Below are positions 55,904 through 63,819 of a stretch of 64,000 bases of DNA, piece after piece. The notes beneath the pieces were generated by a model. That model ran no database searches. It was not told where the DNA came from and worked only from the letters and a program-made list of their open reading frames with translations. Numbering within the stretch: the stretch's first letter is position 1; each line of letters starts with the position of its first letter. The DNA lies in contig NZ_QPNC01000001.1 in assembly GCF_003386285.1 (NCBI RefSeq), positions 1 to 64,000 on the forward strand, written 5' to 3'. Both the position numbers and the translations under genes were made by a program. Source of the stretch: Nocardiopsis sp. FIRDI 009 (GTDB lineage Bacteria > Actinomycetota > Actinomycetes > Streptosporangiales > Streptosporangiaceae).

Positions 55904-58252
55904 ATGACGCATCAGCACGTCCGACGGCGCGGATGGCGACGCCTACTGATGATGTTCCTGCTGATGGTCGGTTTCGTCGTGCTTCCGGCGACGACGGCAC
56001 AGGCGAACACGCTGTGCCCCGGAGAACCCGCGCCGCTGCCGGAGGCGGCGGGGAGCGGGTCGGACGGTCTGTTGGTTCCGCCGCCGTCGCAGTCCGAGAT
56101 CCAGGGGTCGCCCGACGGTCTGCCGCCCGACGCGAGCATGTACGGGCAGTACGGGACGGCCGGAACCCAGTGGCACATGATCACCGAGTCGTGTGTCGAC
56201 GGGATCTCCAACGGTGCCCAGGCCACGCTCGCCAACACGGCGTGGGACCTGTCCAAGACCATCAACCAGTCCACGATCACCGTCTACCAGGCGGCCACCT
56301 CGGACGGTCTGCTGGCGAGCTTCAACGAGCTGGTGGAGAACGTCGTCGTCACCCTGCGGGAGGGCATCTGGCGCCCGCTCATCCCGACGATCGTCATCCT
56401 CGGTGCCATCTGGCTCGGGTGGTACGGGCTGATCCGGAAGCGTGTCACGCTCACCATCGAGTCCACGGTCTGGATGGTCGCGGCCATCGGGCTCGGCATG
56501 TGGATCCTGGTGAACCCGGCGCAGATCATGGGTATGGCCAGCGGCCTGGTGAATTCCGGAAGTCAGCTGGTGACCAGCACGGTGGGCCAGGTGCCGTACG
56601 GAGGGGGCTCGGGCACATGTCCGGCCGGAGCCGAGGCGCCGGAGCGGGCGGAATGGGAGTCCGAGGCGGATTTCCAGGTCCGACGGAACGCTGACATGCT
56701 GTGGTCGAGTCTGGTCTGTCAGCCGTGGGTGGCGGGGCAGTTCGGCAATGACAGTTTGGCCGAGGATGCCTCCATCGATCACGCTTCCAACTTGATCGCT
56801 GCACAGGCAATCAGTCGAATTGAGCAGCAGCAGATCGCCGATGGGGAAATTGACCCTGCGGAACTTGTTGCCGAGAAACAAGAGAACTACGAAACCATTG
56901 CCGCAGACATTGAATCAACGTACCCCAGCGTGTACCCGCTATTCTCGGGAGAGGATCAGGGTAGCCGACTCGGAGTTTCCACACTCGCCCTTTTTGCGGC
57001 GATCTTCGCAGGTGGACTGATTCTTGCTGGATCTGTGGCACTGATTGTTCTGAAGATCGCCTTCCTGCTCCTGTTTCTCCTCGCTCCCATCTTCCTGCTC
57101 ATCGGTATCCATCCGGGCTATGGGCGTATGGTCTTGCTGAGGTGGGTGGAACTGATGGTCGGTTTCCTGCTCAAGCAGATCTTCATCGTGCTCCTGATCT
57201 CCCTTCTCGTGATGTGCTACGGGATGGTCATGTCGAGCACCCTCGGGTGGGGCTTGCAGATGATCCTGCTTGCCCTGTTCACCGTCGCTCTCTTCGTCTA
57301 CCGCAAGCCCTTCGCGTACCTCTTCACATCCGTCAACGCCAACACCTTCACCTCGCGCATCGTCAACGACGCCGCGCAGAGCCAGGCCCTCAGCAAGAGT
57401 GCTGTGGTCCTTCCCCCGATGGCCAACCTCAAGGCCCAGGCGTGGGGGCTGCGGAGGGCTCCGCAGATCGCCGCGGCTGCCTCCGGAGTGCCAGCGGGTG
57501 GCGGAGTACCTGGTGCGCAGAACGGTGCCCTGGAAGGGGGAGTCGGAAGCGGGGAGGAAGCCTCCGGCGAAGGCGCTCCGTCCAGGGGCGACGGCGTGCG
57601 GGCACGCGGAGCGGCGGGCTACGGGCGCGTGCGCGGTGAACGAACGCCCCCTCCGCTCAACGTCCACCGTTCCGGCTCCACCTCTTCCGGTGGGAGCCAA
57701 CGTTCGGAGAACACCGGGCGGAGCAGTGAACAGGCACCGAGCCTGAGCGGTGGTGCCTCGATCCCGCCCCGGCCGACCGGCGGTTACACCGGTACCGGGG
57801 ACAGTGGTTGGTCCTCCGTGTTCGGTACGGACTCCGGTGGTCGGGGGCCTGCTGACCGTCGGGACAACGGTGGAGGCGGGAGCAGTGGGTCCCTGTTCGG
57901 CGGAGGCGCCTCCTCTTCCAGCGGGCGTGCCGCGAGCGCCGAGCGGCCGGAACCCGGCACGGGACGAGGCATCTTCAACGGCCGGGAGGAGACTCCGGCG
58001 AAGGGCAGCTTCGGTAGTCGGGGTTCCCGCTGGGGGACGCCGAGGGAGCGTCGGCAACGCCCCGCGCCGCAGCGGCCAGCCCGTCCGGCCCCTTCGAGCG
58101 GCGGAGGCCGAGGTGACGGGGACGGCGGATGGCTGACCGGATCCGGCCAACGCAAGAATGACGCACCCATCACTCCGTTCTGGGGGGAGAGCAGCTCCTC
58201 CCGGACCAGGGACCGCAAGCGCGACGTTCCCTTCTGGCTGAACGACGACTGA
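55904..58252 (+). CDS. TrbL/VirB6-like (TcpH-like) T4SS membrane channel protein
   Basis: The 782-residue protein has an N-terminal signal/anchor (LLMMFLLMVGFVVLPATTAQA), an extracytoplasmic section, then several membrane helices in two groups. The groups lie around 140-205 (LIPTIVILGAIWLGWYGL) and 370-470 (LALFAAIFAGGLILAGSVALIVLKIAFLLLFLLAPIFLL and LLKQIFIVLLISLLVM). This layout, with the GRMVLLRWVELMVGFLLKQI segment, is that of TrbL/VirB6/TcpH polytopic channel proteins. A tail of about 280 residues is Gly/Ser/Arg-rich and disordered, ending PFWLNDD. Bases about 56790-57060 are less GC-rich than the rest. The ATG follows AGGAG by 8 bases. It heads a tight run with the next three genes. Confidence 0.8.
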   Translation: MTHQHVRRRGWRRLLMMFLLMVGFVVLPATTAQANTLCPGEPAPLPEAAGSGSDGLLVPPPSQSEIQGSPDGLPPDASMYGQYGTAGTQWHMITESCVDGISNGAQATLANTAWDLSKTINQSTITVYQAATSDGLLASFNELVENVVVTLREGIWRPLIPTIVILGAIWLGWYGLIRKRVTLTIESTVWMVAAIGLGMWILVNPAQIMGMASGLVNSGSQLVTSTVGQVPYGGGSGTCPAGAEAPERAEWESEADFQVRRNADMLWSSLVCQPWVAGQFGNDSLAEDASIDHASNLIAAQAISRIEQQQIADGEIDPAELVAEKQENYETIAADIESTYPSVYPLFSGEDQGSRLGVSTLALFAAIFAGGLILAGSVALIVLKIAFLLLFLLAPIFLLIGIHPGYGRMVLLRWVELMVGFLLKQIFIVLLISLLVMCYGMVMSSTLGWGLQMILLALFTVALFVYRKPFAYLFTSVNANTFTSRIVNDAAQSQALSKSAVVLPPMANLKAQAWGLRRAPQIAAAASGVPAGGGVPGAQNGALEGGVGSGEEASGEGAPSRGDGVRARGAAGYGRVRGERTPPPLNVHRSGSTSSGGSQRSENTGRSSEQAPSLSGGASIPPRPTGGYTGTGDSGWSSVFGTDSGGRGPADRRDNGGGGSSGSLFGGGASSSSGRAASAERPEPGTGRGIFNGREETPAKGSFGSRGSRWGTPRERRQRPAPQRPARPAPSSGGGRGDGDGGWLTGSGQRKNDAPITPFWGESSSSRTRDRKRDVPFWLNDD

Positions 58253-58271
58253 CGTACGAAGGCCCCGAACG

Positions 58272-58949
58272 ATGCCCAACTCTCTGTCCGAACGCGCCCA
58301 GCGGCTGGTCTTCATCGGCCTGATCGTGGGCCTGGTCGCGTTCGGCCTCTATTTCACCCTCGGCGGTCTCGGTGGGGGCGGTGATGACCCTGAGGAACCC
58401 TCCACCGCTCCCGAGGAGGCGCGGTCGGCCGGGAACGGGGCAGGCGGCGGTTCGTCGCTCGACGGCCTGTCCACGGTCGAGCCGAGTCCGATCACCACCA
58501 CGGACGAGGACGACGTCGATGTCCTCACGTGGTTCCCGTTCGAGGAGGACGAACTCCGTGCGGCCGGTGCCACGGCGAGGGAGTTCTCCGAGGCATACGG
58601 AACCATCGACTACTCCCAGTCCCCGGAGGCGTACTTCGGTGTCATGGAGGAACTGGCCACCGACCAGTACGCCGAGATCCTGTCAGACAGCAGCCGCGTC
58701 GGCGCGTTCTGGGAGGAGATGTCGGAGGCCGAGGCCGTGGCCGAAGGCCGCGCTGAGGTGGATCGGATCCGTACCTTCGGCGAGGACTCCATCACCTTCG
58801 TGGTGACGGCACAGTCCATCACCGAGACCGGAGACGCCCAGTTCGACGAGAACCTCGGTGAGTTCGCGGTGACCGTCGTCCGAGAGGGCGGCACCTGGCG
58901 GGTGTTCGACTTCCAACCCGCCGACGTAGGACAGTTCGGGGAGGAGTAA
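58272..58949 (+). CDS. Membrane-anchored VirB8-like/NTF2-fold protein
   Basis: The 225-residue protein has one membrane helix (about 11-31), a Gly/Ser/acidic linker (about 32-85), and a C-terminal domain of about 135 residues with an NTF2/VirB8-like pattern. In that domain AREFSEAYGTIDY comes early and REGGTWRVFDFQPADVG closes, like the end of the TcpC-like protein at 39653. It is therefore probably a second VirB8-type scaffold component. It is 19 bases after the channel gene and 3 bases before the hydrolase gene, so is in the same operon. Confidence 0.65.
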   Translation: MPNSLSERAQRLVFIGLIVGLVAFGLYFTLGGLGGGGDDPEEPSTAPEEARSAGNGAGGGSSLDGLSTVEPSPITTTDEDDVDVLTWFPFEEDELRAAGATAREFSEAYGTIDYSQSPEAYFGVMEELATDQYAEILSDSSRVGAFWEEMSEAEAVAEGRAEVDRIRTFGEDSITFVVTAQSITETGDAQFDENLGEFAVTVVREGGTWRVFDFQPADVGQFGEE

Positions 58950-58952
58950 CCC

Positions 58953-60137
58953 TTGTTCCCCCGTTTCACCCCCACCCCCACGCCCCCCTCCGACTCAGGC
59001 GCTACGGGCGCGTGGGTCGGAGTGACGGCCGCGACCGTGGTGGCCCTGATGATCTTGCTGACCATGTTCATGGTTCCGGTGATCACCAACTCGACGCAGC
59101 AGATCGGTAGCTACCTGGCGAATGGGCTCGCCTGCGGACCCAACGCCGACGCCGAACAGCCCGGCGCCAGCGGTTACGCCATGGACTCCATCCCGGAGAA
59201 CTACCTGGAGCTGTACATGGAGGCGGGAGAGGATCGGGGGATTCCCTGGAACATCCTCGCCGGGGTCGGCCAGGTCGAATCCCATCACGGCCGGTGGGAC
59301 GGCCCGGGGATCACCGAGGGGCACAACGACTGGGGCGCGGCGGGGCCCATGCAGTTCGGCGCCCTGGACGGTTCCGCCGCCGGTAACAGCTGGGGTGGCG
59401 AGCCGATCCAGGCGGTCGACGATCGGCCGGACGAAGGTTACGGTCTCGACGGCAACGGCGACGGCATCGTCAACGTCTACGATCCGGCGGACGCGATCCC
59501 TGCCGCTGCGGACTACCTGATCGCACACGGACTGCAGGACGACGTCCGACAGGCGATCTTCGGCTACAACCACGCCTGGTGGTACGTGGACGACGTGATG
59601 GAGTGGGCCGAGCGTTACGCCGATGGCGACTTCAACACGTCGAACTCCATCCGCACGGCGGTGCTCTGTGAGTTGGACACCGAGGGGCTGCCGATCGGGC
59701 GGGCGCCGGACGAGATCACACAGGCGGTGGTCGACTGGGCCCTGGCCCAGCGGGGCAAGCCCTATATCTGGGGCGGCACGGGACCGACGGGTTACGACTG
59801 CTCGGGTCTGATGATGAAGGCCTATGAGAGTGTCGGACTCACCATCCCCCGGGTCTCACAGGAGCAGTGGAGTTTCGGCCCCAGGATTCCGGCGGGAGAG
59901 GAACAGCCGGGTGACCTGGTCTTCTTCGATGTAACAACACACGATCAGCCGAGTCCCGGGCACGTGGGAATGGTGATCGGTGACGGCCTGATGGTGGAGG
60001 CCTGGTGCACCAACTGCGGCCCGATCGCGGTCCGCGAGTACGATGACCCCAACCGCTCGGACATCCTGGGCTTCACACGTCCGTCGCAACACCCTGACGT
60101 GCTCGCTCAGTTGGAGGCAGCTGATAACCGTGGCTGA
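58953..60137 (+). CDS. TcpG-like peptidoglycan hydrolase (transglycosylase plus NlpC/P60)
   Basis: The 394-residue protein has a membrane anchor (about 22-44). A lytic transglycosylase domain (about 85-225) carries probable catalytic E109 (GQVESHHG). Inside it is an EF-hand-like loop (DGNGDGIVNVYDPADA) that may bind calcium. The C-terminal NlpC/P60 endopeptidase domain (about 255-385) has C283 (YDCSGLMMKAY) and H337 (GHVGMVIGDG). T4SS-associated hydrolases such as TcpG have this two-domain design and open the wall for the transfer channel. The start is TTG, 5 bases after GGAGGAG, and 3 bases after the previous stop. Confidence 0.85.
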   Translation: MFPRFTPTPTPPSDSGATGAWVGVTAATVVALMILLTMFMVPVITNSTQQIGSYLANGLACGPNADAEQPGASGYAMDSIPENYLELYMEAGEDRGIPWNILAGVGQVESHHGRWDGPGITEGHNDWGAAGPMQFGALDGSAAGNSWGGEPIQAVDDRPDEGYGLDGNGDGIVNVYDPADAIPAAADYLIAHGLQDDVRQAIFGYNHAWWYVDDVMEWAERYADGDFNTSNSIRTAVLCELDTEGLPIGRAPDEITQAVVDWALAQRGKPYIWGGTGPTGYDCSGLMMKAYESVGLTIPRVSQEQWSFGPRIPAGEEQPGDLVFFDVTTHDQPSPGHVGMVIGDGLMVEAWCTNCGPIAVREYDDPNRSDILGFTRPSQHPDVLAQLEAADNRG

Positions 60138-60891
60138 CACGAAGGAGCCGGTTCGGAAGAAGGGCCTGCACGGTTGGCGGGCTGCGGTCGCTGTTTTCGG
60201 TTGTGGGACTCTAGCCGCCTTCGGTGTCTTCGGTGCAATTGTCGGGGTTCTGAACTTGCTGCTCACCACAGCGGTATCTGGAATCTCCTCTAATGACGAA
60301 GGCGTTCCAGTGGTAGTACAGTCAGCGCAGCCACGTGAGGAGTTGGAGCCGGGGGCATTGGATCTCTGCTCAGATTATCTGGTTAATATATCTGATATCG
60401 ATATTCGGAATACTCTGAGTGTAGAGCATTCAGATGATGCTCAGGATCCTGGCTATGGCAGTGAGGACCTCAGGGTGGTCTCGGGGCAGTGTAGTTTCGA
60501 TGTAACTCCGCAGTACGGATCCACCAGTCAGTGGGTTTTTGATTTTAACTTTAACGCCATAATCTATGATCCGGCCCAAAACCGCGACCGCGTGGCCAAA
60601 GACATGCTGGCGCAGCGACTTGACGAGGTGGAGAGTGAGCTGGTGTCGGTCAAGTCCCGAGCTGATCATGAATGGTCTGATGGTTCTCACTCCATTTATG
60701 GGGAGAGCGCCAGTGGTGTGTCCAAATACATTGTAGTATCCCGAACGCGAAGTGCGGTATATACTGTGATTTTCGCAGGGGACCCGGGAAGTGTGGAACA
60801 GGGTATTGTTCCAGAATTCGATTTCCAGCGTCAAGCAGATGCCTTGATCGGTCGTCTCCACGAAAGATTTTTCAGAGTTATCCCGGAGTGA
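60130..60891 (+). CDS. Membrane-anchored protein of unknown function, atypical composition
   Basis: The 253-residue protein has a basic N-terminus (about 1-20), a membrane helix (about 22-48, AVAVFGCGTLAAFGVFGAIVGVLNLLL) and a soluble acidic domain with two cysteines (LDLCSDYL, SGQCSFDV) that may pair. I recognise no family. Unlike its neighbours, it uses many codons ending in A or T, especially from 60270 to 60850, suggesting separate origin or relaxed selection. The GTG at 60130 overlaps the end of the hydrolase gene by 8 bases, so it is the last gene of the operon. It converges on tdk with 17 bases between. Confidence 0.7.
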   Translation: MADTKEPVRKKGLHGWRAAVAVFGCGTLAAFGVFGAIVGVLNLLLTTAVSGISSNDEGVPVVVQSAQPREELEPGALDLCSDYLVNISDIDIRNTLSVEHSDDAQDPGYGSEDLRVVSGQCSFDVTPQYGSTSQWVFDFNFNAIIYDPAQNRDRVAKDMLAQRLDEVESELVSVKSRADHEWSDGSHSIYGESASGVSKYIVVSRTRSAVYTVIFAGDPGSVEQGIVPEFDFQRQADALIGRLHERFFRVIPE

Positions 60892-60908
60892 GTCAGCCCT
60901 GACCTGGC

Positions 60909-61460
60909 TCAGGCGACACCGGCCATGAAGTGGTGGCGGCACAGCGTCGTGTACGACTCGTTGCCTCCGATGTGCACCTGTTCTCCCTCGTAGACCATCA
61001 CGCCGTCCACGACCCGCGCGTTGTGCGTCGCGCGCGCACCGCACCAGCAGCGCGCGTACACGGGAAGTACCTCTATCCTGTCAGCCAGCTCCACCAGGCG
61101 TTTCGACCCCGGGAACAGCTGCCCCTGGAAGTCGGTGAGGATCCCGTAGCAGTACACGTCGATGCGCATCCCGTCGACCACTCCGGCGAGCTGGCCTACC
61201 TGCTTGAACGACAGGAACTGCGCCTCGTCGCAGATCACGTACGGGGCCTTGCGTTCGGCGATGTCGTCGTACAGGTCCAGGTCGTCACCCACCTCGACGG
61301 CGGGCGACGTCAGGCCCAGGCGCGAGGAGATGATGCCCGACCCGGCGCGGTCCTGCTTCGTGTACAGCACGCCCTCGCCGCCGCGTGAGTGGTGCTCCTG
61401 GAGAGCCATCGTGCTCTTACCCGAGTTCATCGACCCGGTGAAGTACTTCAGCTCCGGCAT
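60909..61460 (-). CDS. tdk: Thymidine kinase
   Basis: The 183-residue type II thymidine kinase phosphorylates thymidine for salvage. The P-loop GSMNSGKST is at 9-17, the catalytic/Walker B motif ICDEAQF lies mid-protein, and the lasso region carries zinc cysteines (ARCWCGARATHNAR and a late CRHHF). Length and order fit the family. The ATG at 61460 is 5 bases after GAGGAAG; the longer open frame upstream is not conserved in character. Confidence 0.94.
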   Translation of the reverse strand: MPELKYFTGSMNSGKSTMALQEHHSRGGEGVLYTKQDRAGSGIISSRLGLTSPAVEVGDDLDLYDDIAERKAPYVICDEAQFLSFKQVGQLAGVVDGMRIDVYCYGILTDFQGQLFPGSKRLVELADRIEVLPVYARCWCGARATHNARVVDGVMVYEGEQVHIGGNESYTTLCRHHFMAGVA

Positions 61461-61848
61461 GCATCTTCCTCGGTCGCGGGCGCTGTCCGGCGGCTCGGGC
61501 TCCCTCGCCGTGGCCAGGTGCGAAGATACCAGCGGCTCCCCGCCCTGCGGGAATCGTCCTTCTCCTCCCGGTCCCCGTGGCGTCCCCGGGGTTTCGCCGG
61601 TCCGTATCCGGGGGTGGCGTGCGGCCGTGTCACTTCCGGTCTTCGGCGCTGGGGAGCGACCTTCGTCCGAAACCGGGGTGTGGGACGTCGCACCCGGGCA
61701 GGAGGCCCCCGACGCCGCTCTGGGGTGACCACGCCCGTGGACCACGTCCGCTTTCGGTTGGGCGGGAAGTGGTCTGAAAGGTAGGCCGACTCCTTCGATA
61801 TATTTGGTCGCTGGTCGCCCGAATGGGGGTGCAATTTACCGAGGGGGC
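61461..61848. promoter_or_regulatory. Divergent region between tdk and the cation channel
   Basis: No gene is evident in these 388 bases. The less GC-rich part (61770-61845, with GATATATTTGG at about 61797) is the likely promoter of the channel gene on the plus strand. I see no operator-like repeat. Confidence 0.35.
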
Positions 61849-62679
61849 GTGACGTTGCGGCGTGACCAGGTCACACGCATGGTGGAGGGCCGGTGGTTCT
61901 CCACGCTGATGCTTCTGGTGATTCTCGCCAACGCCGCCGTTTTGGGATGGGCCACTTACGGAGGTTCCGTCCTTCCGTATCTTCTCGTGGTGGAGCGCGT
62001 TTTCATCGGGGTCTTCGTCATCGAGTTGGCGCTCAAGATCCACGCCTGGCGGGGCCGGTACTTCCGCAGCGCGTGGAACTGGTTCGACTTCCTCGTCGTG
62101 GTGGTCTCCGTGATCCCCGCGACCGGCCCCTTCTCCGTGCTCCGGGTGCTGCGCGTCCTGCGGATTCTGCGGATCATCAGCGTGGTCCCCCAGATGCGGA
62201 TGATCATCACGGCCCTGTTCCGCTCGGCGCCCGGGATGGGAACCGTCATCGGTCTGCTCCTGGTGATCATCTACTCCGCGGCCGTGCTTGGGCACCAGCT
62301 GTTCGGTCAGAACGTGCCGGAGTACTTCGGGGACCTGGGGACGACCCTGTACACCCTGTTCCTGGTGATGACCACGGAGAACTGGCCGGACGTCGCCGAC
62401 GCCGTCCTCGCCCACCACCCCATGGGCTGGATGTTCTTCGTCGTCTACATCGTGATCACGACCTTCATCATCCTCAACCTCGTGATCGGGGTGATCGTCA
62501 CGTCGATGGAGCAGGAGGTCGACAAGGCCATGTGGGCCGAGGACCAGGAGTTGGAGGAGGTCCAGCACAGGGTGGTGATGGACCGGCTCGCCGAGCTGAG
62601 CCGGCAGGTCGAGCGGCTTGAGCGGTTGGTGCGCGAGCGCGACGGGCAGCCGATGAGCCCGCCCGTGAGTGAGAACTAG
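61849..62679 (+). CDS. Voltage-gated cation channel, NaChBac (BacNaV) type
   Basis: The 276-residue single-domain channel has six membrane helices and a tetramer-forming coiled coil at the C-terminus (ELEEVQHRVVMDRLAELSRQVERLERLV). The S4 voltage sensor is FSVLRVLRVLRILRIISVV, with Arg every third residue. The pore and selectivity filter are TLFLVMTTENWPDV; the Glu-Asn-Trp in place of NaChBac's Glu-Ser-Trp keeps the ring of glutamates. It probably passes sodium, less surely calcium. GTG at 61849 is 3 bases after GAGGG; the ATG at 61879 would trim ten residues. Confidence 0.88.
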   Translation: MTLRRDQVTRMVEGRWFSTLMLLVILANAAVLGWATYGGSVLPYLLVVERVFIGVFVIELALKIHAWRGRYFRSAWNWFDFLVVVVSVIPATGPFSVLRVLRVLRILRIISVVPQMRMIITALFRSAPGMGTVIGLLLVIIYSAAVLGHQLFGQNVPEYFGDLGTTLYTLFLVMTTENWPDVADAVLAHHPMGWMFFVVYIVITTFIILNLVIGVIVTSMEQEVDKAMWAEDQELEEVQHRVVMDRLAELSRQVERLERLVRERDGQPMSPPVSEN

Positions 62680-63341
62680 CGGTGGGGGACAGCCGGACAC
62701 CCGGAGGGCCCGAGGGAGGCGGCGTCCGGGCGTCGTGCGTGTGGTGGGTTCAGGCGGCGATCGGAGCTGAGCGGGTCCTGGAGAAGCAGGGCCGCCCGCC
62801 CGTCCGGTGGGGAGGGAGCCTCTGGAGCCGCTGTTCGGAAGCCGAGCTGTGTGGCGAGTGTTTCGACTGGTCGACCACCACCTTCCGTCCGCCGACCGGG
62901 CGTGGGAACAGGGCCTCGTCGATGACCGCGTGGAGGCGTCCGGGGTTCGGGCGAACCGGGATGCCGCGTCGGGCCATGCGACCTTCGGCTCGCCGTTCGA
63001 TCTCCGACGGTTCCGTGTGCCGAGCGCCCCGGAAGATGTCGGCCGTGTACCCCGGTACCCGACAGGGGCCTGGGATGACCTGGGCGCCGAGTCCCCTGCT
63101 CCCACTCCCGCACACCCCGTGCCGGAGGGAAGCCGGCGCACACGGAAGCACGGTGGCCCGCCCGTTTCGTGGTGACCGACCGGTGGTCGGACCCGGGCCG
63201 TCCGAACGGGGCCTGACGCGCTCAGGCACACGTGACCGGTGAGTACCGCTCCGCCACGTGATCACATCGCTGATCCGACCCCTTACGGTGCGCTTATATC
63301 GAGGGGGTAGGAAGAGGCCAACCCTATGGAGTGAGTGAGCG
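62680..63341. other. 662-base interval without a confident gene
   Basis: Open frames exist on both strands (for example plus 62807-63175 and minus 62750-63502), but none has a good ribosome site, recognisable motif or steady GC-rich third positions. The minus frame crosses the likely promoter of the gene at 63342. It may be degenerated coding DNA. The promoter of 63342 probably lies near 63250-63320, where GCGCTTATATCGAGG stands out as AT-rich. Confidence 0.4.
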
Positions 63342-63662
63342 ATGTTCGACGACGTGATCGATTGGTTCAAGGACCTCTTCGGAGGAGCCACCGAGGAGGT
63401 CGCCCAGGGGGTTTCCGACACCGTGGCCGAGGCTGGCAGCGGTCTGGGCGCCGCACAGGAGACGGCGCAGTCCTTCGGAGAGGACGCGATGGGCACCGCC
63501 ACCGAGACCGCCCAGGGCTACGGTGAGGAGGCCCTCGGCGGAGCGGCCGAGACCGCGCAGGGCTTCCAGGAGCAGGCCGGCACCGTCGGAGGGATCGTCG
63601 AGGATCCGGGCGGCGCGGCCACGGACGCGGCCACGGACCACTTCTTCGGTGACAACCGCTGA
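63342..63662 (+). CDS. Small Ala/Gly/Glu-rich repetitive protein
   Basis: The 106-residue acidic protein begins with an amphipathic helix (MFDDVIDWFKDLFGGATEEV). It then has imperfect repeats built on ETAQ (AAQETAQSFGEDA, ATETAQGYGEEALG, AAETAQGFQEQAG), then an acidic end DHFFGDNR. The pattern recalls LEA-like or apolipoprotein-like helices that lie on membranes or protect proteins under desiccation, but I cannot assign a family. The ATG is 5-6 bases after GGAGTGAG. Codon use is like the surrounding genes, so it is probably real. Confidence 0.65.
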   Translation: MFDDVIDWFKDLFGGATEEVAQGVSDTVAEAGSGLGAAQETAQSFGEDAMGTATETAQGYGEEALGGAAETAQGFQEQAGTVGGIVEDPGGAATDAATDHFFGDNR

Positions 63663-63750
63663 CCCTCGGCCTCGCCCGGCGGGCCAGGTGGGGAGGCCCG
63701 GGATCCGGGTTCTCCCCACACCCCGACGCCTCACCGTCCCCGGCGCCGTC

Positions 63751-63769
63751 CGGTCCGTACGCCGGACCG
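63751..63769. terminator. Hairpin between convergent genes
   Basis: CGGTCCG-TACGC-CGGACCG, a 7-bp stem, lies between the small repetitive protein gene and the convergent gene ending at 63820. Confidence 0.45.
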
Positions 63770-63819
63770 GGGGTCCCGGCCCGGGCGCGGGACGCCACGC
63801 GCGCCGCTCGGCGCTTCGG

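Noticed and set aside
39653..60891. Calling the region an integrative conjugative element or prophage
   Set aside because: No integrase, relaxase, replication gene, att repeats or tRNA is visible in the window; only the secretion apparatus is supported.
62807..63175. 122-codon plus-strand frame after the channel gene
   Set aside because: No ribosome site, weak third-position GC bias, and no recognisable motif.
62750..63502. 250-codon minus-strand frame
   Set aside because: It runs through the promoter and the start of the gene at 63342 and has no family resemblance.
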